Shown here: positions 17,137 through 25,333 of the stretch, piece after piece
How the letters are laid out: every line of letters begins with the position of its first letter
Numbering within the stretch: the stretch's first letter is position 1
DNA from: Paracoccaceae bacterium
Lineage (GTDB): Bacteria > Pseudomonadota > Alphaproteobacteria > Rhodobacterales > Rhodobacteraceae
Reading direction: 5' to 3'
Length of the DNA stretch: 31,861 nt
Assembly: GCA_011523445.1 (NCBI GenBank)
Contig: WTGT01000125.1
Coordinates: forward strand, 1-31,861
Position numbers and translations under genes: made by a program
Notes under the pieces: generated by a model
What the model saw: the letters and a program-made list of their open reading frames with translations, nothing else
Database searches by the model: none
Told to the model about the DNA's origin: nothing

Positions 17137-19913
17137 GTAATCAGAATGAATATTATTCTGGTGTTGATCTCGGGTTTACCCTAAACAACAGTGAGGTTTT
17201 TGTCACCAATGTTCAACCGGCAGAGAGACTTTCCGAAAGTCTCAGGGAAAGATTGCTCGTTCGGGACGTCAAGGTAGGTTGCAACGCTGGAGATTGTGGA
17301 GCATGTTCCGTTATCATAGATGGAGAAATCGTTTGTGCCTGTTTGACACCAACATTACAGGTCGAAGGTAAATCCATTCTGACAGCTCAGGGAATAGTTA
17401 ATGATACGCAACTGGGTCAACGACTAGCCGGGTCATTCCAAAAGCATGGTGCTTCCCAATGCGGGATTTGTACACCGGGAATGATGGTTTCGGCATACAG
17501 GCTTTTGGAAACCGAAAAAGAACCTACAGAAGAAATGGTTAGAGATTATCTTGGCGGTGTCCTTTGCAGATGTACAGGGTATCAAAAAATCATTGACGGA
17601 GTCCTCGGTGTAAATGGAAACGATCCTGAAACTAGAACTCAACTTTCAGGTTTTCCAACCATAGGGGAGAGTGTAAGGCATTTGGACGGCAAAGACAAAG
17701 TTACTGGGTTGATGAAATACGGTGACGATGTTGCTCCTCCTTATACGTTGATGGTCAAGGTAATTCGGTCCCCCTATAATCGGGCTGCATTCCATTTTGG
17801 TGATCTTGATGGTTTTGTTGAAGATAATCCTGAAGTAGAAGCAATTCTAACCCATGGTGATATACCAGGAGTAAATCATTTCGGGATTTTTCCGGGATTT
17901 ATTGATCAACCGGTTTTTGCCGATGATGAAGCACGCTTCAAAGGGGAAGCCGTAGCGGCTATCGTGGGTTTTCCGGAGTTCATCAATTCTTTTGCGGTAG
18001 AAGATTTCCCCATTACCTGGACCGAATTGCCTTCGGTTATGGATATGGACGATGCCGAAGAGGAAGGTATCCACCAGGTGTTGCCGAGAAGGGATCGAAA
18101 TGTTCTTTGTAGAGGATTTGTAAAGAGAGGGGATTATCAAAATGGGTTGCAGAATTCCGAGTTTGTAGCTGAGGGTGAGTTTACGACTTCATTCGTCGAA
18201 CATGCCTATATTGAACCCGAAGCGGGATATTCATTCATGGATGGGGAGCAGCTGGTTATACAGGCATGTACCCAATCGACCTTCATGGACAAGGAATCCC
18301 TGCAGGAAATCCTGAATTTGGATCAATCGAAAATCAGGGTGGTTCCGACAGCCGTGGGCGGAGCTTTTGGAGCAAAGCTGGATTTGTCAGTCCAACCCTA
18401 TCTGGCTCTGGCAACCCTGAAAACAGGCCAACCGGCCAGAATTGCCTATACAAGACAGGAATCATTTTTATCCACAACTAAAAGACATCCCGCCGAATTA
18501 TCAATCAAGGTGGGTGTTAATGATGAGGGATTGATACAAGGAATACACTTTAGGGGAAAGTTCAATACTGGTGCGTTTTCATCATGGGGACCGGCGGTGA
18601 TCAATCGTGTTCCCATTCATGCCACGGGACCATACTATGTTCCAAATTATCTGGCTGAAACCAAGGCAATTCTTACCAATTCCACTCCTTCGGGTGCATT
18701 TCGAGGATTTGGGGTGCCTCAAGCCACGGCAGCCTTGGAAGCCCTTTTGGACGATTTGGCTCTGAAGATTGGCATGGATCCCTTGGAATTCCGTATCAAA
18801 AACGCCCTTGATGACGGTTTGCCAAATGGTTGTGGTCAAATATTTGAGAGCGGGGTTGGTATTAAGCCTTGCCTGGAGGCATTGCGACCATACTGGGCAG
18901 AAGAGAAAAAAAGGGTTAGGGAATTTAACGATGCCCATAAGAATCATCATCTGGTTCGAGGTATTGGAGTGGCTTCAGGGTGGTATGGTTGCGGAAATAC
19001 GGCACTCTCGAATCCTTCCACAATCAAGGCTGGCATCAAGTCCGATGGAACGGTATTTCTTCATCAGGGGGCAATTGACATAGGGCAGGGCTCAAACACG
19101 GTTATTCCACAAATATTTGGGGAAGCATTGGGTATGGAAAAAGCACAGTTCGAAATGATTTATGCTGACACTGACCTAACCCCGGATGCCGGGAAAACCT
19201 CGGGTTCAAGACAGACCTTCGTCTCAGGCAATGCTGCCAGACTTTGTGGTATAGCACTTAAACGACAGATTACACGCCAATTGAATGTTTCGGAAGATTC
19301 CATCCTGAAAATTGAAGGAACCATTGTAAGTGCTGGTGAAGAACCAAACGAGCCAACTCTGGATTTGGCAACCTTATCATCAGACGATGATGGTTTTGTA
19401 TTCAAGGCCATGGAGACCTATGACCCACCAACCATTACGTTAGATGAAAATGGCCAAGGGGAACCTTATGCCCAATACGGGTACACCGCACATCTGGCTG
19501 TGGTTGAGGTGGATCGGAAACTTGGAAAGGTAGGGGTTGTCAGGATTGTAGCAGCCCATGATGTTGGCAAAGCCATAAATCCAATGCTGATAGAGGGGCA
19601 AGTTCATGGAGGGGTGGTCCAGGGATTGGGAATGACCTTGATGGAGGAATTCATACCGGGTAAAACAGACAATCTTCACGATTACCTGATACCAACAATT
19701 GGTGATATCCCTGAAATCAAAACCATTATCGTGGAGGTTCCGGATCCCTGCGGTCCCTTTGGGGCAAAGGGGTTGGGAGAACATGCCCTTATCCCAACAC
19801 CACCGGCTATTCTCAATGGGATATTTGATGCAACTGGCGTTCAAATCAGAAAATTACCTGCCAGTCCAGACAGGGTACTGAAAGCACTTATGGACTCTGA
19901 AAATGACCTCTAA
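17133..19913 (+). CDS. Molybdenum hydroxylase, fused 2Fe-2S and molybdopterin subunits (nicotinate-dehydrogenase candidate)
   Basis: A 926-residue fusion. Residues 1-165 form the two-cluster Fe-S subunit: C50, C55, C58, C70 (plant-type cluster) and C110, C113, C145, C147 (second cluster). From about 175 comes the molybdopterin subunit, starting GESVRHLDGKDKVTG, with GGAFGAK near 410, SGAFRGFG near 520, GQGSNTV near 655, and the catalytic glutamate E883 in GAKGLGE. Such enzymes hydroxylate N-heterocycles or oxidise aldehydes using water. The AYxCSFR loop of form I CO dehydrogenase is absent, so CODH is unlikely. Next to a 6-hydroxynicotinate-reductase homologue, hydroxylation of nicotinate or a similar heterocycle is a reasonable guess, but the substrate cannot be read from the sequence. 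The stop overlaps the next gene by 11 nt. Confidence 0.9.
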   Translation: MSNQNEYYSGVDLGFTLNNSEVFVTNVQPAERLSESLRERLLVRDVKVGCNAGDCGACSVIIDGEIVCACLTPTLQVEGKSILTAQGIVNDTQLGQRLAGSFQKHGASQCGICTPGMMVSAYRLLETEKEPTEEMVRDYLGGVLCRCTGYQKIIDGVLGVNGNDPETRTQLSGFPTIGESVRHLDGKDKVTGLMKYGDDVAPPYTLMVKVIRSPYNRAAFHFGDLDGFVEDNPEVEAILTHGDIPGVNHFGIFPGFIDQPVFADDEARFKGEAVAAIVGFPEFINSFAVEDFPITWTELPSVMDMDDAEEEGIHQVLPRRDRNVLCRGFVKRGDYQNGLQNSEFVAEGEFTTSFVEHAYIEPEAGYSFMDGEQLVIQACTQSTFMDKESLQEILNLDQSKIRVVPTAVGGAFGAKLDLSVQPYLALATLKTGQPARIAYTRQESFLSTTKRHPAELSIKVGVNDEGLIQGIHFRGKFNTGAFSSWGPAVINRVPIHATGPYYVPNYLAETKAILTNSTPSGAFRGFGVPQATAALEALLDDLALKIGMDPLEFRIKNALDDGLPNGCGQIFESGVGIKPCLEALRPYWAEEKKRVREFNDAHKNHHLVRGIGVASGWYGCGNTALSNPSTIKAGIKSDGTVFLHQGAIDIGQGSNTVIPQIFGEALGMEKAQFEMIYADTDLTPDAGKTSGSRQTFVSGNAARLCGIALKRQITRQLNVSEDSILKIEGTIVSAGEEPNEPTLDLATLSSDDDGFVFKAMETYDPPTITLDENGQGEPYAQYGYTAHLAVVEVDRKLGKVGVVRIVAAHDVGKAINPMLIEGQVHGGVVQGLGMTLMEEFIPGKTDNLHDYLIPTIGDIPEIKTIIVEVPDPCGPFGAKGLGEHALIPTPPAILNGIFDATGVQIRKLPASPDRVLKALMDSENDL

Positions 19914-21330
19914 ATCCCGTACGAGAGAAGAAAAAATCAGGTGTGATGCATGTCCGGTCATGTGTTACATAAGTGATGGAAGGGTTGGTGCTTGTGACAG
20001 GTATGCAAACCATGGAGGAAATCTCGTTCGGCTGGATCCCTTGACAGTAGTTGAAAATATCCAGGGTAAAAGTGGAAGAACCGTACCGTTTCTTCAAACC
20101 GAAGGTGGGAATGAATGGGACGGAGATCTGGTACAATCCAAGAGACCCTTTGTCACAGCCATTGGTGCTGGAACTACTTATCCCGACTATAAGCCGGCTC
20201 CCTTTATCGTCAGTCAAGAGGTTGAGGGTGTGGATATGGTGACTGTTGTTACCGAAGGCATATTCAGTTATTGTGGAGCCAAGGTCAAAATAGACACTGA
20301 CCGTTATATTGGTAACGAAAAGGCCACAATCTTTGCCAAATCGGAGCCAATTGGTCATGTTACAACCAGTGAATATGGTTCCAAAATGCTTTCGCTTGGT
20401 GGCGTTGAACATCTGACGGGTGGATCAAAACCGGAGGGCAGGGTAACTTGTGACAGCCTTTTGCGGATATGTAATCGAAAATCCTTGGAGATAACGATTG
20501 AGAATGGTGCGGAATTGACCATCCAGGCCGGGAAACCTCCCATTATTGATGGCGAAACGGAAAACCTCATGAGGATTGGCTGTGGATCTGCAGCGATCGG
20601 AATGTTTGCCAAGCAATGGTATCCTCATGTTGATGAGGTGATCGTAGTGGATGATCACATAACCGGTGTACTGACCGAACATGAAGGCGGAAAGCAGTTG
20701 AACATGAAACCAACAGGCATCAGAGTTACTGGTAGGAGATCCACTCCTGGTCGATATTTCAAGGTTGCACAACCCGGTACAGGTTGGGGAGGCACCAACA
20801 TCACCGAACCACTAAGCATAATCAAAAGGATTGATCCAAATATTGCCTGGCCGGGATTGCGCCTTCTGATGGTTTCAACAACCGGTGAGCAGTGGGCCTA
20901 CTTCGAATTGGATAAAAATCTTGAACCGCAAGAGACCAGGATACCTTCGGAGCTGCGGGTATCGACCGACAGGATTGCCGAAAACTGTGAACCTTCAGTT
21001 TGCTCGGTATTGTTTATGGGTGGGGCTGGAGGTTCTCTAAGGGCTGGTGTTACTGAAAATCCTGTTCATTTGACCCGGTCGGTTAAATCATCCCTAACCA
21101 AGGTGACATGTGGGGGTGTCGAGGCTTATGTCTGGCCTGGAGGTGGAATTACCTTCATGGTGGATGTTGCAGAAATGCCGGACAATTCATTTGGGTATGT
21201 TCCAACACCAGCCTTGGTTGCACCAATTGAATTCACATTTAGCTATAACGATTACAAGAATCTCGGAGGCCATCTGGATTATGTTCAGCCGATTGAAAGT
21301 GTGCTGAATTCTGAAATCAGACTGGTCTGA
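19903..21330 (+). CDS. 6-hydroxynicotinate reductase-like Fe-S protein
   Basis: A 475-residue protein. The N-terminus holds C14-x2-C17-x3-C21-x9-C31 (CDACPVMC...GACDRY), a probable [4Fe-4S] site. The middle and C-terminal parts are glycine-rich (GCGSAAIGMFAKQWYPHVDE, FMGGAGGSLRAG, WPGGGITFMVDVAEMP). I recognise it as the family annotated 6-hydroxynicotinate reductase, after the E. barkeri enzyme, which reduces 6-hydroxynicotinate to 1,4,5,6-tetrahydro-6-oxonicotinate using reduced ferredoxin. The assignment is from memory of the family, not alignment. ATG at 19903 overlaps the upstream gene by 11 nt. It lies between a Mo hydroxylase, which could make its substrate, and UPF0280/AA_synth genes; an enamidase homologue that could use its product is encoded at 27405-28577. 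Confidence 0.75.
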   Translation: MTSKSRTREEKIRCDACPVMCYISDGRVGACDRYANHGGNLVRLDPLTVVENIQGKSGRTVPFLQTEGGNEWDGDLVQSKRPFVTAIGAGTTYPDYKPAPFIVSQEVEGVDMVTVVTEGIFSYCGAKVKIDTDRYIGNEKATIFAKSEPIGHVTTSEYGSKMLSLGGVEHLTGGSKPEGRVTCDSLLRICNRKSLEITIENGAELTIQAGKPPIIDGETENLMRIGCGSAAIGMFAKQWYPHVDEVIVVDDHITGVLTEHEGGKQLNMKPTGIRVTGRRSTPGRYFKVAQPGTGWGGTNITEPLSIIKRIDPNIAWPGLRLLMVSTTGEQWAYFELDKNLEPQETRIPSELRVSTDRIAENCEPSVCSVLFMGGAGGSLRAGVTENPVHLTRSVKSSLTKVTCGGVEAYVWPGGGITFMVDVAEMPDNSFGYVPTPALVAPIEFTFSYNDYKNLGGHLDYVQPIESVLNSEIRLV

Positions 21331-21351
21331 ATATCTTATTAATTTCATGCC

Positions 21352-22203
21352 ATGACGATGACTGCAACGATGATCGGTGGAGACAGGCTTCACCTGCATC
21401 ATGGTCCAATCGATCTCATTATCAAGGCTGAAGCAAAGAAACAGGATTTTGTCAGAAAAGCCTATTCCAGCGCAACAAAAAAGTTTGAGAGTGTGCTTGA
21501 TGAGTTGGTTGAAGAACTACCATTGTTGAAAACTCCCATCAGTTCGGTATTCAATCCACCCAAGGGTCAGGTCGCAAGGAGAATGTACAAGTCCACTTGG
21601 CCATATGCTAGGAGGGTATTTGTTACCCCAATGGCTGCAGTAGCCGGTGCTGTTGCAGATGAGATACTTTCCTGCATGCTCAATGATACGACCCTGACCA
21701 AGGCATATGTCAACAATGGAGGGGATATTAGCATTTACTTGGGCAGGGGAGAAAAATTCACCGTGGATATCAAGCAATTGAACAATACCGGATTAGGTCA
21801 AATCGAATTATGTGACGGTCTGGAAATTGGCGGTATTGCGACCAGTGGGAAAGGTGGAAGAAGCTTATCCATGGGGATAGCGGATTCTGTAACGGTTCTT
21901 GCCGGTAATGCCAGTGATGCTGATGTTGCGGCGACCTTGATTGCGAATCATGTTGATATCCCTGAACATCCCGGAATCACCAGAATGCCAGCGGAAGAAA
22001 TTGCTGATGATTCCGATTTGATAAATCAGAATGTCGTGATAGCGTGTGAGAATTTGGATTCTCATGATGTTGAATTGGCCCTAACAAGAGGTAATCAATT
22101 TGCACAAGAACTTTTGAATGAAGGTAAAATCAAGTCTGTTGCCATGTTTTTGCAGAATTCATTCAGGCTGGTAGGACCATCATTCCAACAGCTGATAGGA
22201 TAA
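21352..22203 (+). CDS. UPF0280 family protein (ApbE-like fold)
   Basis: A 283-residue protein matching UPF0280, a family related to the ApbE flavin transferases. Visible motifs are AYVNNGGDISIYLG (like the ApbE NxGGD segment) and GIATSGKGGRSLSMGIADSVTV, where ApbE proteins have their ATSG...D metal-site region. There is no lipobox or signal peptide, so it should be cytoplasmic. No function is established for the family. It might flavinylate or bind flavin for the neighbouring reductase, but I found no D-x-x-(S/T)-G-A-(S/T) acceptor motif in that protein. ATG at 21352 lies 21 bp after the reductase; 21358 and 21370 are alternative in-frame ATGs. Confidence 0.82.
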   Translation: MTMTATMIGGDRLHLHHGPIDLIIKAEAKKQDFVRKAYSSATKKFESVLDELVEELPLLKTPISSVFNPPKGQVARRMYKSTWPYARRVFVTPMAAVAGAVADEILSCMLNDTTLTKAYVNNGGDISIYLGRGEKFTVDIKQLNNTGLGQIELCDGLEIGGIATSGKGGRSLSMGIADSVTVLAGNASDADVAATLIANHVDIPEHPGITRMPAEEIADDSDLINQNVVIACENLDSHDVELALTRGNQFAQELLNEGKIKSVAMFLQNSFRLVGPSFQQLIG

Positions 22204-22221
22204 AACATAGAGGAGTAAGTT

Positions 22222-22806
22222 ATGAAGGCGGAAATTAGAAAAATTGCTGTCGTAGTTGAGGAAACACATTCGGAAATGGGTAGGGAAGTATCCCCACCTA
22301 CACGAAAAGCGGCTGCCATAGCAGTAATTTCAAATCCTCTGGCCGGGAAATTCAAGGAAGACTTGACGGATTTGATTGAAATTGGTGAAGAGCTCGGAGG
22401 TTTGTTGGGTAAAAGATCTGTAAGGGCATTGGGTATAAAACCCGAACAAGCTGAGAGTTATGGCAAGTCAGCGATGGTTGGCGAGTTGGGTGAACTCGAA
22501 CATGCAGCTGCTATTCTCCATCCCAAACTGGGTGCACCCTTGCGTAAGGAAGTTTCCAAAGGTGCTGCATTGGTACCTTCGACCAAGAAAATGGGTTCCA
22601 TGGGACAAACACTTGATATCCCCCTTGGGCATAAAGATGCAGCCTATGTAAGATCACATTTTGATGGCATGGAAGTCAGGTTATGTGATGCACCCAAGGG
22701 TGATGAGATTATGGTTGCAGTAGCTGTTACCGACAGCGGGCGACCATTCCCTAGAGTAGGAGGACTTGAAGCCAAGGACGTAAAGGGTGAGGATGGGCTT
22801 AAATAA
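22222..22806 (+). CDS. AA_synth / DUF1185 (PF06684) family protein
   Basis: A 194-residue protein matching the amino acid synthesis family PF06684 (DUF1185): N-terminal IRKIAVVVEETHSEMGR, central ELEHAAAILHPKLGAPLR, and C-terminal HFDGMEVRLCDAPKGDEIMVAVAVTDSGRPFPR. Solved members have a chorismate-mutase-like fold; the biochemical role is not established. A strong AGGAG (22211-22215) lies 6 nt before ATG 22222. It is the last gene of the Mo-hydroxylase / reductase operon, 18 bp after the UPF0280 gene, and a symmetric hairpin follows at 22861. The context suggests a role in handling the N-heterocycle or lactam intermediate, which is inference. Confidence 0.82.
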   Translation: MKAEIRKIAVVVEETHSEMGREVSPPTRKAAAIAVISNPLAGKFKEDLTDLIEIGEELGGLLGKRSVRALGIKPEQAESYGKSAMVGELGELEHAAAILHPKLGAPLRKEVSKGAALVPSTKKMGSMGQTLDIPLGHKDAAYVRSHFDGMEVRLCDAPKGDEIMVAVAVTDSGRPFPRVGGLEAKDVKGEDGLK

Positions 22807-22860
22807 TTAAACAATCATGAAGCACTCTTAATAAGGTAATTAAGACTATTTAAAGAGGTA

Positions 22861-22886
22861 CAAAAAATCGTTTCGATGATTTTTTG
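22861..22886. terminator. A/T-type hairpin terminator after the Mo-hydroxylase operon
   Basis: CAAAAAATC (22861-22869) pairs perfectly with GATTTTTTG (22878-22886) around GTTTCGAT. The A-run upstream and T-run downstream make it usable in either direction. It is 55 bp after the AA_synth stop. Confidence 0.55.
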
Positions 22887-23166
22887 GAATCAATTCAACT
22901 CTCCAATAATGGTGCAAAGTCTAAAGATTTATCAGGCTGCTCATCATTATTTTCTATTTTTGTTCTTGAACTTAATCATTTAAACATTTGAATGCATTGA
23001 CTGATTTCAACTGTTTTTCCGTACGGGATTGTCAGGAGTTAGTGACTGGTAAGCTCAATGGATTAACATTATAAGTGAGAAACTACAAAGCAGAATTTAT
23101 CCATCTTGTTAATGTTGTATTTCCTGTTAGTATTTATGCCTTCGAAAGCTAGAAGGAATATTTATC
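22887..23166. other. Gene-free AT-rich spacer at the start of the accessory patch
   Basis: Together with the hairpin before it, this makes a 360-bp interval without a gene between the catabolic operon and the HTH/nuclease-like gene. I see no RNA gene, insertion sequence or clear attachment repeat. AGAAGGA at 23151-23157 serves the next gene. Confidence 0.5.
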
Positions 23167-24102
23167 ATGTCGCTTAATTTGAAAAGCATTGTTGTTGAAT
23201 ACTTAAAACAGAATCCTGATAAACCATTTACGGCAATGGAAATTGCTAAATGGGTATCTAAAAACTATCCTGATGAATGTCGTGATAAATTAGATCGTAG
23301 CCCCAAAATAGATAATATGCCTGATTTGGAAAGACAAATCAGAAGGGAAATATACAGGGCGTCATACACAGGTGGCCTTCAAAAGGAGGGCATCAAAACT
23401 TTGGAAGATAACCCACGAAAATTTTATTTTACAGAAACCTCTGATGAAGAAGAAATTACAAATGTTGAAACCAATAAGACTTCAATTGACTCAAAGCAAA
23501 ATAACTTAGTAGTTAAAGAACTTGATCTTTACCCGGTCTTGTCTGAATTCTTGTGGAATCAACTTGGGTTATTAAGCACGAGAATCGATGAAAGGCGTTC
23601 AAGTAATTTAAAAGGTGTTGGAGGGAACAAATGGCTTTACCCTGATCTTGTAGGCTTGCAAGACCTCAGTGATGAATGGCATCAAGAAATCAAAGATTGT
23701 GTTAAGCAGTATGCAGATAAGAAAACCAAACTGTGGTCGTTTGAGGTAAAAATTTTGATAAATCGTTCAAACGTCCGTGAAGCCTTTTTCCAAGCAGTCA
23801 GCAATTCATCATGGGCAAATTTTGGATATTTGGTAGCAAATAAGATTGAAGGCATCGATACCATGAAAGAACTTCGTATACTTTCCAGCTTACATGGCAT
23901 TGGTTTTATTCGGCTTGATATTGAGAATCCAACTGAAAGTCAAATTGTAATACCAGCTAAAGAGCGTAATGAAATTGATTGGGATACAGCGAACAGATTA
24001 ACCAATGAAAACAAGGATTTTCTAGAGTATATCAAATTGATCCGTCAGTTCTACCAAACAGGTGAAATTCGGGATGGGGATTGGAACATAAACACTGATT
24101 AG
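23167..24102 (+). CDS. COG2958/HrgA-like protein: N-terminal HTH plus PD-(D/E)XK-like C-terminal domain
   Basis: A 311-residue protein. Residues 1-90 resemble a winged-helix HARE-HTH-type domain (FTAMEIAKWVSKNYPDEC). Residues 90-118 are a charged linker. Residues 119-300 form a conserved domain (LYPVLSEFLW, RIDERRSSN, NKWLYPDLVGL, LWSFEVKILINRSNVREAFFQAVSNSSWANFGYLV) that I recognise as COG2958. Within it, E127, D160 (in YPD) and E193-x-K195 (FEVK) fit the spacing of a PD-(D/E)XK nuclease core. HrgA in Helicobacter is associated with restriction-modification, so a DNA-related role is plausible but unproven. The gene lies in an accessory patch with an exonuclease-BRCT gene 93 bp downstream on the same strand. 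Confidence 0.75.
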   Translation: MSLNLKSIVVEYLKQNPDKPFTAMEIAKWVSKNYPDECRDKLDRSPKIDNMPDLERQIRREIYRASYTGGLQKEGIKTLEDNPRKFYFTETSDEEEITNVETNKTSIDSKQNNLVVKELDLYPVLSEFLWNQLGLLSTRIDERRSSNLKGVGGNKWLYPDLVGLQDLSDEWHQEIKDCVKQYADKKTKLWSFEVKILINRSNVREAFFQAVSNSSWANFGYLVANKIEGIDTMKELRILSSLHGIGFIRLDIENPTESQIVIPAKERNEIDWDTANRLTNENKDFLEYIKLIRQFYQTGEIRDGDWNINTD

Positions 24103-24195
24103 TGCTAGTTCATTTGTTTGAAACCAAATATTCAAAAATTTTTTGGGATTATATACTTGTTTCCTCAAGTCCTTTAAGAAAGGATTAACAGCAAT

Positions 24196-25077
24196 ATGAT
24201 TACATTCAATGCTATTGATGTGGAAACATCTAATGCAGATAGATCGAGTATCTGCCAAATTGGTATCACACATGTAAAACAAGGTCTGATTGAAGATCAG
24301 TGGAAAACATTAGTTAACCCACAAGATTGGTTTGATCCTTGGAATATTTCCATACACGGAATAGATGAGGATATGGTGGTGAAGGCACCTACATTTCCTG
24401 AAATCAGAGATAAGTTGGATGCTTTATTGCACGAGAGTGTAGTAGTGTGCCATACCTCATTTGATCGTACTGCGATTGAAAGAGCAATGACAAAATACAA
24501 CCTTGAGCAATTATCGGTTAGTTGGTTTGACAGTGCTAAGATAGTTCGAAGGTCATGGCCGGAAGAATATGGTCAAAAAGGTTATGGTCTCAAGAATGTT
24601 GCAAAAGATTTAAACATTGACTTTAAACACCATGATGCCCTTGAAGACAGCAGAGCAGCTGCAGAGATTGTAAAACATGCTTATTCTGAAACAGGCATGA
24701 ATCTGAATTTCACAGATTGGATTGACTTGTTGGAAGCAAACTTTCGAAAGACAAGAAAAAGTTATAGATACAATAAACCGATTACCAGAAAAGGAAATAT
24801 CGAAGGTGAATTATATGGTGAGACAATATTATTTACCGGATCTCTCAACATTCCTAGAAGGAAAGCGACTGACATTGCTTCTGAATTAGGATGTAATGTA
24901 TCTAGTTCGGCTAATAAAAAGGTCTCGATGCTTGTAGTAGGAACACAAGACAAGGATAGGTTAGGCGGGTACGATAAAAGTAGTAAACACCGTAAGGTGG
25001 AAGAACTTATAAAAAATGGTGCAGAAATTCTAATTTTATCGGAAGCAGATTTTTTTGAACTCACAAATATGGAATGA
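24196..25077 (+). CDS. DnaQ-family 3'-5' exonuclease with C-terminal BRCT domain
   Basis: A 293-residue protein. Residues 1-170 are a DEDDh exonuclease: Exo I with D8 and E10 in FNAIDVETS, Exo II around VVCHTSFDRTAIERAM, and Exo III in HHDALEDSRAAAEIV. A linker (about 178-205) leads to a BRCT domain (about 207-290: GETILFTGSLNIPRRKATDIASELGCNVSSSANKKVSMLVVGTQD). It likely trims DNA or RNA 3' ends, with the BRCT mediating partner or DNA-end contacts. It is not the replicative epsilon subunit, which lacks BRCT. AAAGGA lies about 11 nt before ATG 24196. Co-orientation with the COG2958 gene suggests a two-gene unit. Confidence 0.87.
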   Translation: MITFNAIDVETSNADRSSICQIGITHVKQGLIEDQWKTLVNPQDWFDPWNISIHGIDEDMVVKAPTFPEIRDKLDALLHESVVVCHTSFDRTAIERAMTKYNLEQLSVSWFDSAKIVRRSWPEEYGQKGYGLKNVAKDLNIDFKHHDALEDSRAAAEIVKHAYSETGMNLNFTDWIDLLEANFRKTRKSYRYNKPITRKGNIEGELYGETILFTGSLNIPRRKATDIASELGCNVSSSANKKVSMLVVGTQDKDRLGGYDKSSKHRKVEELIKNGAEILILSEADFFELTNME

Positions 25078-25333
25078 CTAGGGGCTAAACAGTTGGGTAA
25101 GCAAGAATATAATCCCCATTTTTTTGGTTAGAATTGAATAACTAATCTTAACTAAGGTTAGATTTACTGGAATGTCGACTTTCGATGGATCAGGATGATC
25201 AAGGTAATGAGCAGGGGATATCACAACAAACAATGGTTCATTACCGATATATACTTCCATTTGGGTGGTCTGAACTCATAGCTCGAAGGAGTTGACAAAT
25301 GACCATATCCTTCAAAACTAAGGATTAAATACT

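Noticed and set aside
17133..19913. Carbon monoxide dehydrogenase large subunit
   Set aside because: The form I AYxCSFR active-site loop is absent; the corresponding loop reads SGAFRGFG, as in hydroxylases of heterocycles or aldehydes.
21352..22203. UPF0280 protein as an ApbE FMN transferase modifying the neighbouring reductase
   Set aside because: I found no D-x-x-(S/T)-G-A-(S/T) acceptor motif in the reductase or the AA_synth protein, so covalent flavinylation is not supported by sequence.
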